NCBI GenBank assembly: GCA_963740205.1
Contig: CAVUDD010000002.1
Span: forward strand, 310,001 to 374,000
DNA: 64,000 bases
Direction of reading: 5' to 3'
Source: UBA2137 sp963740205
GTDB lineage: Bacteria > Pseudomonadota > Alphaproteobacteria > Micavibrionales > Micavibrionaceae
A program made the translations under genes and the position numbers. Positions 27,934 through 35,938 of this stretch are shown here, one piece after another. The first letter of the stretch is position 1. Each line of letters begins with the position of its first letter. The notes under the pieces were generated by a model. It was not told where the DNA came from, made no database searches, and saw only the letters and a list, made by a program, of their open reading frames with translations.

Positions 27934-28074
27934 ATGCACATGAGGGCTGAGAACCCAGGACATGCTGATCAACATCGCTCGTCAGACCATCCTGAGTTGC
28001 GCGAGCGCGACATGGAACTTATTCAAAGCTATCTCAAACCTGAGGAGTGGAAAGCTTTTCGAAGAAATTATTAG
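27934..28074 (+). CDS. Possible 46-residue small protein
   Basis: Short ORF starting MHMRAENPGHADQH and ending LKPEEWKAFRRNY, in a different frame 8 bases after the previous stop. Composition (charged, with an amphipathic LRERDMELIQSYLKPEEW stretch) is protein-like. There is no clear ribosome site and no recognised family. It may be a coupled small gene or chance. Confidence 0.25.
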   Translation: MHMRAENPGHADQHRSSDHPELRERDMELIQSYLKPEEWKAFRRNY

Positions 28075-28368
28075 AAATTGAAGTCGCAATCCAATGCTTC
28101 GTGCAAGAAGTAGCAACTCTTTCGGAAATTTCAGATTTCATAGGGACATCACTCAGATGATGTTAGCATGTCCGAAAAATCCTCTCTATCATCAAACATT
28201 AGATTATAGAAGCTAAATAAAGCCTTGCCTTGCCTCATTTCTTAATGTTATAACCCACTCAAATTCAGCGACATCGGCGTAACACCCGTGTCCACTAGTT
28301 ATTAGGGATGCACCCCAGTCGGCGAAGTTACGCTCACTGGGGCCAAATGTTTTGAAGGTTATTTAGAT
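28075..28368 (+). promoter_or_regulatory. ffh leader with possible pseudoknot
   Basis: About 290 non-coding bases before ffh. Near the 3' end, CCCCAGT (28313-28319) can pair with ACTGGGG (28336-28342). GTTACGC inside that loop (28327-28333) is complementary to GCGTAAC at 28277-28283, which would form a pseudoknot just ahead of the ffh ribosome site. I see no standard SRP RNA core or tRNA here. Function is inference only. Confidence 0.35.
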
Positions 28369-29952
28369 ATGTTTCAGTCACTCAGTGACAGATTAGGTGG
28401 TATTTTTGACGGGCTTCGTGGCAAGGGTTCCTTGCGCGAGGAAGACGTCAATGCAGCCATGCGTGAAATCCGCGTTGCCCTTCTTGAGGCTGACGTTGCC
28501 CTGCCTGTTGTTAAAAGCTTCATTGAGAACGTCAAAGACAAGGCCGTTGGTCAAGAAATTATCAAGGGTGTAAACCCTGCTCAGCAAGTCGTTAAAGTCG
28601 TCCATGACGAAATTGTTGAGCTTCTCGGCGCGGACGAAACTGAACTGCGTGTTCTTAATGCCCCTTCACCTTCTGCAATTCTGATGGTCGGACTTCAAGG
28701 TGCTGGTAAAACAACATCCTCTGCTAAAATTGGTCGTTTCTTAAAAGATAAACACAACAAAAAAGTCCTTATGGCCTCCCTTGATGTTCAACGTCCTGCG
28801 GCGCAAGAGCAATTGCGTCAGTTGGGTGAGCAAACAGAGGTTGCAACGCTTGATATTGTTGCAGGTCAAACACCAGAGAAGATTGCAGCACGTGCGATGG
28901 AAACAGCGCGTCTTGAGGGCTATGACATTGTTATCCTTGATACGGCTGGTCGTTTGGCGATTGATGAGCCTCTCATGCAAGAGGTCAAGGATGTTTCAAA
29001 GTTAACAAATCCTGTTGAAACACTTCTTGTGGCTGACGCCATGACAGGGCAAGACGCGGTTAATGTCGCACAAGCCTTTGACGAAAAAATTGGCATCACA
29101 GGCATTATGCTGACGCGCGTTGACGGCGATGCGCGTGGCGGTGCGGCTATGTCCATGCGTTCCATCACTGGCAAGCCTATAAAATTGATTGGTGTCGGTG
29201 AAAAATGGAGCGAGATTGAAGCTTTTTATCCTGACCGTATCGCAGGTCGCATTCTGGGTATGGGCGACGTTGTTTCATTGGTTGAAAAGGCTGCCGAGAC
29301 AGTTGATCAGGAACAAGCCGAGAAAATGGCAGAGAAGTTCAAATCAGGTAAATTTGACTTCAACGATATGCTCTCTCAGTTCAAGCAGATGAGTAAAATG
29401 GGCGGTATGGGCTCCATCATGAAAATGCTGCCTGGCCTTGGAAAGTTCGCAGACCAACTTGATAAAGCCAATGTCGATGACACAATCATCAAAAAACAAG
29501 AGGCAATGATTTTATCCATGACATTAGAGGAGCGCTCACGTCCCGCTCTGCTTAATGCCTCTCGTAAACGTCGTATTGCCGCTGGCTCAGGCTCAACTGT
29601 TCAGGATCTGAACAAGCTTGTGAAACAGCATGCCCAAATGGAAAAAATGATGAAACGCATCAAAAAGATGGGTATGGGTGGCATGATGAAACAAATGAAG
29701 GGTCTTATGGGCGGTAAAGACGCTGATATGCTGGATCAGCTTGAAGGCATGAGCGACGAGGACGCCATGAAAGCTCTACAAGACCAACAAGGCTCAGGTG
29801 ATATGGGCGGCCTAGGTCCCAACCCATTTGCAGGTGGCGGAATGCCAACTGGTGGTGGGTTCCCGGGACTTGGTGGCATGGGTGGCTTAGGTGGGTTACC
29901 TGGTATGCCTACACGCGGTGGAACGAAGAAGAACAGGAAGAAGAAACGTTAA
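28369..29952 (+). CDS. ffh: Signal recognition particle protein Ffh
   Basis: 527-residue SRP54 GTPase that binds 4.5S RNA and signal sequences and docks on FtsY. The N domain (LSDRLGGIFDGLRGKGSLREEDVNAAMREIRVALLEADV) is followed by the G domain with GLQGAGKTTSSAKIG, DVQRPAAQEQL, DTAGRLAIDEPLM and TRVDGDARGGAAMS. A methionine-rich M domain (MLSQFKQMSKMGGMGSIMKMLPG) ends in a Gly/Met-rich, basic tail. Intact. Starts the ffh-rpsP-rimM-trmD-rplS group. Confidence 0.97.
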   Translation: MFQSLSDRLGGIFDGLRGKGSLREEDVNAAMREIRVALLEADVALPVVKSFIENVKDKAVGQEIIKGVNPAQQVVKVVHDEIVELLGADETELRVLNAPSPSAILMVGLQGAGKTTSSAKIGRFLKDKHNKKVLMASLDVQRPAAQEQLRQLGEQTEVATLDIVAGQTPEKIAARAMETARLEGYDIVILDTAGRLAIDEPLMQEVKDVSKLTNPVETLLVADAMTGQDAVNVAQAFDEKIGITGIMLTRVDGDARGGAAMSMRSITGKPIKLIGVGEKWSEIEAFYPDRIAGRILGMGDVVSLVEKAAETVDQEQAEKMAEKFKSGKFDFNDMLSQFKQMSKMGGMGSIMKMLPGLGKFADQLDKANVDDTIIKKQEAMILSMTLEERSRPALLNASRKRRIAAGSGSTVQDLNKLVKQHAQMEKMMKRIKKMGMGGMMKQMKGLMGGKDADMLDQLEGMSDEDAMKALQDQQGSGDMGGLGPNPFAGGGMPTGGGFPGLGGMGGLGGLPGMPTRGGTKKNRKKKR

Positions 29953-29966
29953 AGGTCAAATCCCCT

Positions 29967-29988
29967 GATAACTCGAGCAAGAGTTATC
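29967..29988 (+). other. Hairpin between ffh and rpsP
   Basis: GATAACTC and GAGTTATC form a perfect 8-bp stem with a 6-base loop in the ffh-rpsP spacer. No T-run follows directly, so it is more likely an mRNA-processing or stability element than a terminator. Confidence 0.4.
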
Positions 29989-30032
29989 GGTCGATCTGAT
30001 TTTATTAAGTTTAGTTAAAAAGGAGAAAAACT

Positions 30033-30584
30033 ATGGCACTAGCAATCAGACTGTCCCGCGGGGGACGTAAAAAAAGACCTCATTACTCAATCGTTGTTGC
30101 GGATTCCCGTAATGCGCGTGATGGTCGTTTTATTGAAAAATTGGGTACATATAACCCTCTTTTGAACAAAGAAGACGAGTTTCGCGTACGTTTAAATGAC
30201 GAGCGTATCAAATACTGGCTTTCACAAGGCGCTCAGCCTTCTGACCGTGTTGCTATATTCTTGGGTAAAGCAGGTATTGCACCTATGCCTGAGCAATCAA
30301 ACAACCCTGAGAAAGCCAAGCCTAAGGCAAAAGCTCAAGAGCGTTTGAGAGAAAAAGAAGAAAAAGCAAAAGCTGCTGAAGAAGCTGCAAATGCACCTGC
30401 CGAAGAAGCACCTGCTGAGGAAGCAACAACTGAAGCTCCTGCTGAGGAAGCAACAAATGAAGCACCTGCCGAAGACGCACCAGCTGAAGCTGAAACTAAG
30501 ACTGAAGACGCTCCAGAAGCCGAGGCAGCTGCCGAAGAGCCAAAAGCTGAAGCTGAAGCACCTGCTGAAGAAGAAGCTAAGTAA
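30033..30584 (+). CDS. rpsP: Ribosomal protein S16 with long Ala/Glu/Pro tail
   Basis: 30S subunit protein. The first 80 or so residues are a standard S16 (MALAIRLSRGGRKKRPHYSIVVADSR, DGRFIEKLGTYNPL, ERIKYWLSQGAQPSDRVAIFLGKAG). The remaining ~95 residues are a low-complexity, acidic tail of repeated APAEEA-like units (EEAPAEEATTEAPAEEA). Alphaproteobacterial S16 proteins often carry short acidic tails; this one makes the protein about twice the usual length. An AAGGAG site precedes the ATG. Confidence 0.95.
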   Translation: MALAIRLSRGGRKKRPHYSIVVADSRNARDGRFIEKLGTYNPLLNKEDEFRVRLNDERIKYWLSQGAQPSDRVAIFLGKAGIAPMPEQSNNPEKAKPKAKAQERLREKEEKAKAAEEAANAPAEEAPAEEATTEAPAEEATNEAPAEDAPAEAETKTEDAPEAEAAAEEPKAEAEAPAEEEAK

Positions 30585-30594
30585 AGAAGTTATT

Positions 30595-30670
30595 GTCATT
30601 GCGAGGAAGTTGTGGCTGACAAAGCAATCCATTTTCTGGATCGCCACGTCGTTTCACTCCTCGCGATGAC
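30595..30670. repeat. Interspersed palindromic repeat, copy 1
   Basis: A 76-bp imperfect palindrome starting GTCATTGCGAGGAAG and ending CTCGCGATGAC, with AAAGCAATCCA and TGGATCGCCACG inside. It lies in the rpsP-rimM spacer, so it is transcribed. The same element recurs at 34998. It resembles the dispersed TCATTGCGAG palindromes known from Rickettsiales and other alphaproteobacteria. Confidence 0.8.
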
Positions 30671-30681
30671 GCTTTACTGAT

Positions 30682-31202
30682 ATGGATAAATCTCAAGAAC
30701 GTATTTGTGTTGCTCAAATCACCACCGCGCATGGCATTAAGGGCTTTGTGCGCTTAAAAATCTTTACTGAAAATCCAGCAGATTTGGAACAGTATAACCC
30801 TCTTTTTACATCCAAAGACAAAGACACCACTCTCGTGGTCAAACTTAAAAACCCGATAAAAAATCAGTGGCTTGTAGAGGTTGAAGGTATTGATAACCGT
30901 AATGATGCAGAGGCATTGCGAGGCATAGAACTTTTCATCAATTCCGATATCTTGCCCGAAATAGATGAGGAAAATACATATTATCAACGCGACCTTATTG
31001 GACTAATGGCCATAACAAAATCAGGTGATGAAGTTGGAAAAGTTTTAAAAATCGAGAATTTTGGTGCTGGTGATTTAATCGAGATAAAGCCCAACAGCCA
31101 ATCCTATTTTACCTTCCCTTTAATGATAATTTTGTTGGCGAGGTAAATCTGGATAAAAGCACAATTGAGATATTCGATTACGAAGACTACATTATCGCAT
31201 GA
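30682..31202 (+). CDS. rimM: 16S rRNA processing protein RimM (one frameshift)
   Basis: Ribosome maturation factor that assists 30S assembly around S19. About 173 residues after restoring one T in the run at 31107-31110. N-terminal domain RICVAQITTAHGIKGFVRLKIFTENP, middle GIDNRNDAEALRG, and the PRC-barrel part RDLIGLMAITKSGDEVGKVLKIENFGAGDLIEI. It then continues LPFNDNFVGEVNLDKSTIEIFDYEDY in the shifted frame. The corrected TGA at 31200 overlaps the trmD ATG (ATGA), the usual translational coupling of this operon. Confidence 0.9.
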
Positions 31203-31892
31203 GCTGGCATGTCAATATCCTTACGCTTTTCCCCGAAATGTTCCCAGGGAACCTTAGGACAATCACTAAGCGGTCGTGCCTTGGAAAAGAACCTGTGGTC
31301 TTATGATGCCATTCAAATCCGTGACTTTGCGACTGATAAGCACAAGACCGTTGATGATACACCCTTTGGCGGTGGTGCAGGAATGGTTATGCGACCTGAC
31401 ATTATCGAGAACGCGCTTCTGTCGCTTCCCTCGCAAGGTCGTAAAATTTATCTAAGCCCGCGGGGCAAACCCCTCAATCAAAAATTGGTTGAGGAGTTAT
31501 CCAAGGAACAAGTACTTACCCTTCTATGTGGACGTTATGAAGGTGTTGACCAAAGGTTATTGGATTCGCATGAGTTCGAGGAAATCAGCATTGGAGATTA
31601 TGTTCTCTCAGGTGGTGAGCCTGCTGCGATTATCCTTATGGATGCCTGCATTCGCTTGCTTGAAGGCGTGATGGGTAATGATAATACCGTTGATGAAGAG
31701 AGCTTTTCCAATAACCTTCTTGAATACCCACATTATACCAAGCCAGATCCATGGACGGACGCGAATGGTAAAAAACATAGCGTGCCTGAAATCCTAAAAT
31801 CAGGTCATCATGAAAATGTTAAAAAATGGCGTCACGAACAATCTCTGGAACTCACCAAAAAGCGACGCCCAGACTTGCTTGAGAAAGAGTAA
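31199..31892 (+). CDS. trmD: tRNA (guanine37-N1)-methyltransferase TrmD (one frameshift)
   Basis: SAM-dependent SPOUT methyltransferase modifying G37 of tRNAs to prevent frameshifting; essential in most bacteria. About 230 residues once one extra base near 31246-31253 is removed. The true start at 31199 gives MSWHVNILTLFPEMFPG, then LGQSLSGRALEKNLW in the other frame. Trefoil-knot marks are PFGGGAGMVMRPD, LLCGRYEGVDQR and GDYVLSGGEPAA. The start overlaps the rimM stop. Confidence 0.92.
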
Positions 31893-31899
31893 AAAACAC

Positions 31900-31929
31900 T
31901 TGCAATCACTTATAAAACCGCTGTATAAA
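31900..31929 (+). promoter_or_regulatory. Putative sigma-70 promoter of rplS
   Basis: TTGCAA (31900-31905), an 18-base spacer and TATAAA (31924-31929) lie in the 127-base trmD-rplS gap. This matches the housekeeping consensus closely, suggesting rplS has its own promoter. Not experimentally supported. Confidence 0.5.
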
Positions 31930-32019
31930 GCGACCAGTTTTATAAAAAGATAATTGAACCGCCGGGTTTGAAAACAAATACCGATATCGGGTTCTGATAA
32001 AAAAACGAAGGAAGATACG

Positions 32020-32415
32020 ATGAATACAGTTCAAAAATACGAGGCAAAGCAAGTTGCAAGCCTTACACAAGAGAAAAACATCCCTGCATTCGATCCAGGT
32101 GATACAGTTAAAGTTAACGTGAAAATTCGTGAAGGTACACGTGAGCGTGTTCAGGCATATGAGGGTGTTTGTATCTCTCGTAAAGGTACTGGCATGCAGG
32201 CAAGCTTCACAGTGCGTAAAATTAGTTTTGGTGAAGGTGTTGAGAGAACATTCCCTCTTCTATCTCCTCGTATTGATAGTATAGAGCTTGTTCGTCGCGG
32301 TTCTGTTCGTCGTGCGAAGCTTTACTACCTACGTGATTTGAGTGGTAAATCTGCTCGTATTTCCGAGCGTACAACTGGTCACGGTATCGAAGCAAGAGCG
32401 CCTAAAAAGAAATAA
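32020..32415 (+). CDS. rplS: Ribosomal protein L19
   Basis: 131-residue 50S protein at the 30S-50S interface. Marks are PAFDPGDTVKVNVKIREGTRERVQAYEGVCISRKG, the GVERTFPLLSPRIDSIELVRRG core and AKLYYLRDLSGKSARI. An alphaproteobacterial-type short C-terminal extension ends in a lysine run. Followed by a terminator. GAAGG precedes the ATG. Confidence 0.96.
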   Translation: MNTVQKYEAKQVASLTQEKNIPAFDPGDTVKVNVKIREGTRERVQAYEGVCISRKGTGMQASFTVRKISFGEGVERTFPLLSPRIDSIELVRRGSVRRAKLYYLRDLSGKSARISERTTGHGIEARAPKKK

Positions 32416-32441
32416 GCTTTTTTAATATCGCAAAGACAATA

Positions 32442-32467
32442 AAAAACCCGCTAATAAGCGGGTTTTT
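32442..32467. terminator. Terminator downstream of rplS
   Basis: AAAAACCCGCT, a 4-base loop and AGCGGGTTTTT form a perfect 11-bp stem ending in a T-run on the plus strand. The A-run gives a T-run on the minus strand too, so it can also serve the convergent 32482 gene. Confidence 0.9.
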
Positions 32468-32481
32468 CTCTCTGAATTTTA

Positions 32482-32922
32482 TTACATATCAAAATTAACA
32501 GTAACTCTTACCTTGTCATTGCTATCACGGCTCTCGTTTCCAACATAAGGAACCGTCCACCACATTTCCATCTCAGAATTTCCAAAAGTACATTCTTTGT
32601 CATCAACATCCAGTTGAAAGAAATCTGCTCCGCCCATCTCTTGTTCAGCCTTTGGTAAATTTTCATTTACTAGATTTCCTACAATCATATCTTCACGACT
32701 TACTTCTTCTTTAACAGTTCCCATACGAATACCGCTAAGTTCATAAGTGTCATTTTCACCCAAAACAGGTGAAAGTAAGGCTATTTCATTATCAACTGTA
32801 GCACAAACATGATCATCAAAACTATCATCTCTAGTAAGCGTGCCTACAAGAAGCATACCTGTAAAAGCTAGACCGCCACCGTATATTACAACCTGCCATT
32901 CTTTGCTTAATTTATTAATCAT
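32482..32922 (-). CDS. Hypothetical membrane-anchored protein
   Basis: 146 residues with one N-terminal membrane segment (VVIYGGGLAFTGMLLVGTL, residues 11-29) and a probably periplasmic acidic domain. Two Cys (near residues 41 and 111) could form a disulfide. The C-terminal part (MWWTVPYVGNESRDSNDKVRVTVNFDM) looks like beta strands. No family recognised. It faces rplS across a shared terminator. Confidence 0.6.
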   Translation of the reverse strand: MINKLSKEWQVVIYGGGLAFTGMLLVGTLTRDDSFDDHVCATVDNEIALLSPVLGENDTYELSGIRMGTVKEEVSREDMIVGNLVNENLPKAEQEMGGADFFQLDVDDKECTFGNSEMEMWWTVPYVGNESRDSNDKVRVTVNFDM

Positions 32923-33057
32923 AACAACCTCTATAAATCTCTGTAAATTTTATGTATTATGTTAAATTATTTAAGATTTTGCAAGCTTTAATTTTACAAA
33001 TTATGCAAATAACTGAATTACCATAGAAAAAGCAAGGCAAAACTGTTAAAAATTCTT

Positions 33058-33771
33058 ATGAATTCAAGTGTTCCTCATAATATCGACGAAGCAATTGCAA
33101 GCTATGACGTGCGCGAAAATAACGATTTTGGGCGTGAATGGTCACCTCTTTCCCAAAGAATGTGGAACGATATTACGAATTATGACGCAGATGGTGCACA
33201 ATATGGTGAAAAGCAACTTGCACCTCACCTGTTACGCATATCAGAAGACGGCTCAAATTTTTTACTTCACCTAGGTTATGCCGATAATATTGCCGCGAAT
33301 TTCAAGGATGCCTATCGTCTAAGCGATATTGGTAAAATTGATAGGCGCTATAATCCTGAAATTTGGTCATTGCCCCATCGCCCAACAGAAGAAGAGCGTA
33401 TTCTTAAGCGCAAACATACTGAATGGGCGCCTGATGTAATTAAGACTTACACAAATGGTAACGAAGCCCTTAATAGTCATCTGCATGTGAATACGGTTAT
33501 TCCAGCACTATCTCTATATCATCACGAAAGAGTAGATGGAAAAGGCCCCTTTGGGCTTCCTGCTGGTGACATGGGAGTTGTTATGAATGTTGCCTGCATT
33601 GTGGACGCCTATGATGGTGACCGCATTCTACGCCCTCACCAGCCCGAACAGCGTAGCCCTGAAGAGGCATTAGACCGTATGGCTGCAATCGGCGAGGATA
33701 GCAAATACGCAGGCGCATTTGATGCTGACTTGCTTGCGCGCTACAGGCAGTTTAAGCTGGGCAATATATAA
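33058..33771 (+). CDS. Degenerate HD-GYP-like domain protein
   Basis: 237 residues. The second half follows the HD-GYP phosphodiesterase pattern: LSDIGKIDRRYNPEIW where LHDIGK is expected, then a lone H, HLHVNTVIPALSLYHHERVDGKGPFGLP (HHERxDGxG, with the GYP replaced), and ACIVDAYDGDR plus SPEEALDRM. HD-GYP enzymes degrade cyclic di-GMP. Here the His of the HD pair is Ser, so metal binding and catalysis are doubtful; it may be a sensor or inactive. No signal peptide or membrane segment. It is followed by the nfeD-stomatin pair after 19 bases. Confidence 0.6.
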   Translation: MNSSVPHNIDEAIASYDVRENNDFGREWSPLSQRMWNDITNYDADGAQYGEKQLAPHLLRISEDGSNFLLHLGYADNIAANFKDAYRLSDIGKIDRRYNPEIWSLPHRPTEEERILKRKHTEWAPDVIKTYTNGNEALNSHLHVNTVIPALSLYHHERVDGKGPFGLPAGDMGVVMNVACIVDAYDGDRILRPHQPEQRSPEEALDRMAAIGEDSKYAGAFDADLLARYRQFKLGNI

Positions 33772-33790
33772 ACACTGATAAGGACATTTT

Positions 33791-34243
33791 ATGTCACTGG
33801 ATTTACAAGCACAGCTCCTGATTGCGTTAGGCTTTCTCTTTATACTGGCAGAAAGCCTTGTGCCCGCTTTTGGGTTACTTGCAATTGTTGGCGCCATAGC
33901 ATTTGTCTGGGGTGGATTGCTTGTTCACCATAATCCCGAAATTCATACAGTTTTTCTTAATCCCGCCTCTGTTTGGGCGGTTGGTATCTTGGCGATACTT
34001 TTAATGCTTGCTATCGGCTTTATGGTCAAGCGGGCTTATACAAAACCTACAACCACAGGGCAAGAAAGCCTTATTGGTGAAATGGCCAAAGTAATATCAT
34101 GGAGCAAGGATCAGGGGCAAATTCAGGTACATGGCGAAATCTGGCTTGCAAGATCGCCCTTGCCACTCAAACTCCATAAAGGTGATAGTGTTGAAATCAC
34201 CGAAACAGAAGACCTCATACTTACAATAAAAGAAGGAAATTAA
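33791..34243 (+). CDS. NfeD-family membrane protein
   Basis: 150 residues. Two to three N-terminal membrane segments (LLIALGFLFILAESLVPAFGLLAIVGAIAFVWGGLL and WAVGILAILLMLAIGFMV) precede a small C-terminal OB-fold domain (GEMAKVISWSKDQGQIQVHGEIWLARSP). NfeD proteins are encoded beside stomatin-like SPFH proteins, as here: the next gene starts one base after the stop. The pair is thought to organise membrane microdomains or their protein turnover. Confidence 0.88.
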   Translation: MSLDLQAQLLIALGFLFILAESLVPAFGLLAIVGAIAFVWGGLLVHHNPEIHTVFLNPASVWAVGILAILLMLAIGFMVKRAYTKPTTTGQESLIGEMAKVISWSKDQGQIQVHGEIWLARSPLPLKLHKGDSVEITETEDLILTIKEGN

Positions 34244-34244
34244 C

Positions 34245-34991
34245 ATGCCATTTTTAGGAATTATCCTTGTCGGGATTTTTGTCGTACTTGCGGCGTCACT
34301 GCGCATCATCAAGGAATATGAGCGCGGAGTCATATACACACTTGGGAAATATAGCGGAGCAAAGTCACCAGGAATGCGTATTGTCCTGCCCATCATTCAA
34401 CAAATGGTCAAGGTGGATATGCGTATCCGCACAGAGGACATCCCACCTCAGGATGTTATTTCACGCGATAACGTTTCCGTACGTGTGAATGCAGTTGTCT
34501 ATTACCGTATTATTGATCCGGGTCATGCCATTAACCGAGTAGAGAATTTCTACAGTGCAACGTCACAGCTTGCACAGACAACCTTGCGTTCGGTTCTTGG
34601 GAAGCACGAACTTGATGACATGCTCGCTAACCGTGAGGAACTCAATAAGGACGTACAAGAAATACTAGACACGCAAACAGATGGCTGGGGTATTAAAGTC
34701 ACCAATGTTGAAATCAAACACATCGACCTTGACCCGTCCATGGTGCGTGCCATTGCCAAACAAGCCGAGGCAGAACGTGAGCGTCGTGCCAAGGTCATTA
34801 ATGCTCAAGGTGAATTCGAAGCTGCTAAACAACTTGATGAGGCCGCCAAAATTCTTGCCAATCGTCCAGAGACAATGCAGTTACGTTATTTGGGAACGAT
34901 GGGCGAATTCACGCAGTCCAAAGGTAATACAATGGTTCTTCCCATTCCAATGGATTTAATTACGCCGATGCTGAAAGGTAAGTTAAAATAA
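34245..34991 (+). CDS. Stomatin-like SPFH/band 7 protein (slipin)
   Basis: 248 residues: an N-terminal membrane anchor (FLGIILVGIFVVLAASLRIIKEYERGV) and an SPFH domain (LGKYSGAKSPGMRIVLPI, RTEDIPPQDVISRDNVSVRVNAVVYYRI, LRSVLGKHELDDMLANREELN). A charged coiled coil (AIAKQAEAERERRAKVINAQGE) follows, with an oligomerisation tail. Forms large membrane-associated rings together with NfeD, its upstream partner. Intact. Confidence 0.93.
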   Translation: MPFLGIILVGIFVVLAASLRIIKEYERGVIYTLGKYSGAKSPGMRIVLPIIQQMVKVDMRIRTEDIPPQDVISRDNVSVRVNAVVYYRIIDPGHAINRVENFYSATSQLAQTTLRSVLGKHELDDMLANREELNKDVQEILDTQTDGWGIKVTNVEIKHIDLDPSMVRAIAKQAEAERERRAKVINAQGEFEAAKQLDEAAKILANRPETMQLRYLGTMGEFTQSKGNTMVLPIPMDLITPMLKGKLK

Positions 34992-34997
34992 GCCAAT

Positions 34998-35076
34998 GTC
35001 ATTGCGAGGAATGAAATGAGGAAGCAATCCAGAACTCACAATATTAACTGGACTGCCACGCAACGCTCGCAGTGAC
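34998..35076. repeat. Interspersed palindromic repeat, copy 2
   Basis: 79-bp palindrome starting GTCATTGCGAGGAATG and ending CTCGCAGTGAC, with GAAGCAATCCAG and CTGGACTGCCACG inside. Same family as the copy at 30595. It sits between the slipin stop and the terminator of the convergent pilin genes. Confidence 0.8.
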
Positions 35077-35085
35077 AGCTTATAA

Positions 35086-35111
35086 AAAAGAGGCTCAAAC
35101 GAGCCTCTTTT
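35086..35111. terminator. Terminator after pilin gene 35135
   Basis: AAAAGAGGCTC, loop AAAC, GAGCCTCTTTT: an 11-bp perfect stem, with a six-base T-run on the minus strand and a four-base one on the plus strand. An identical hairpin lies at 35890 between two pilin genes, so gene and terminator were duplicated together. Confidence 0.88.
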
Positions 35112-35134
35112 CACTTATTCATTTAAATTAAAGA

Positions 35135-35869
35135 TTATCTAATACGAACAAAAATATTACAATTTATACCCGTGTCATCTGTATTATACTCACTGGTATC
35201 AATGTTTCCATCTGTGCAATCCCCCACACCTCCTCCAGTGAGGGTTCTAAGAGAGCCAGATACCCCCGTAAAAGGCCGGCCATCGTCAATTTTATTATCA
35301 ATTCTAAATGCCATTGATGGTGATAACGAAGGAGTATTAAAGAGAGTTAAATCCCCTGCTGTGCCAACATAATGTCCCGCCATAAAAGGAATAGCTGCTG
35401 AAACAATAGTTCCTTCCCAATAACCAATGCGTAAACTTCCGCCTGCAGGAAAGTTAGGATTCGATAGCCCTGCTTCAAGAGCAGGGGCATCCGGTATAAC
35501 ACCTCCTATAATATCTGCGGCTGCTAACTGAGCCCAGAAGGCCATGTTTTCGGATAAAAGATCATGAAATCTCCAAGGCCTACTAGTCAGTCTTCCATTT
35601 CCATTATTACCTACTGTTGGGTCAGTATATGCACAAACACCTGTGCAATTGGGTATACGGTTAGCTGGATTGGATATATCGCCCGGAATTCCGCCATAGG
35701 CATCCTGAAAGGTCGACATAGCCGCCTCTGTTGCCTTAACCTGTGCAGCTGACGCAGAGACCTGAGCGTTAGAAATTAGCTCTTGTCCTTTCAAAACACC
35801 ACCAATCAACAAACCGATGATAATCATTACAATAGCCAATTCAACGAGTGTAAAACCGTTTTGTTCCAT
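35135..35869 (-). CDS. Type IV prepilin-like protein 1
   Basis: 244 residues from the ATG at 35869. A short leader (MEQNG) precedes the cleavage and methylation site G-FTLVELAIVMIIIG (Glu at +5), then the hydrophobic N-terminal helix and a conserved ELISNAQVSASAAQVKATEAAMSTFQDAYGGIPGD segment. The C-terminus has paired cysteines (GDCTDG and CNIFVRIR). Closely related to pilin 2; last gene of the minus-strand pilin group and separated from pilin 2 by its own terminator. Likely a major or minor pilin of the MSHA-like machine encoded upstream. Confidence 0.85.
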   Translation of the reverse strand: MEQNGFTLVELAIVMIIIGLLIGGVLKGQELISNAQVSASAAQVKATEAAMSTFQDAYGGIPGDISNPANRIPNCTGVCAYTDPTVGNNGNGRLTSRPWRFHDLLSENMAFWAQLAAADIIGGVIPDAPALEAGLSNPNFPAGGSLRIGYWEGTIVSAAIPFMAGHYVGTAGDLTLFNTPSLSPSMAFRIDNKIDDGRPFTGVSGSLRTLTGGGVGDCTDGNIDTSEYNTDDTGINCNIFVRIR

Positions 35870-35889
35870 AACTATAATTATAACATAAA

Positions 35890-35915
35890 AAAAGAGGCTC
35901 AAACGAGCCTCTTTT
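35890..35915 (-). terminator. Terminator between pilin 2 and pilin 1
   Basis: Same sequence as the hairpin at 35086 (AAAAGAGGCTC-AAAC-GAGCCTCTTTT), with a seven-base T-run on the minus strand. It should separate or attenuate transcription between the two related pilin genes. Confidence 0.85.
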
Positions 35916-35938
35916 CAGTTATTCATTTTAACCAGATG

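Noticed and set aside
28081..28368. 4.5S SRP RNA gene next to ffh
   Set aside because: The conserved SRP RNA core (GGUC..GGAAGG..AGCAG) is not found in the leader.
30297..30647. 116-residue Phe/Ser-rich minus-strand ORF over rpsP
   Set aside because: Antisense of the repetitive Ala/Glu tail of S16; the composition is an artefact of the repeat.
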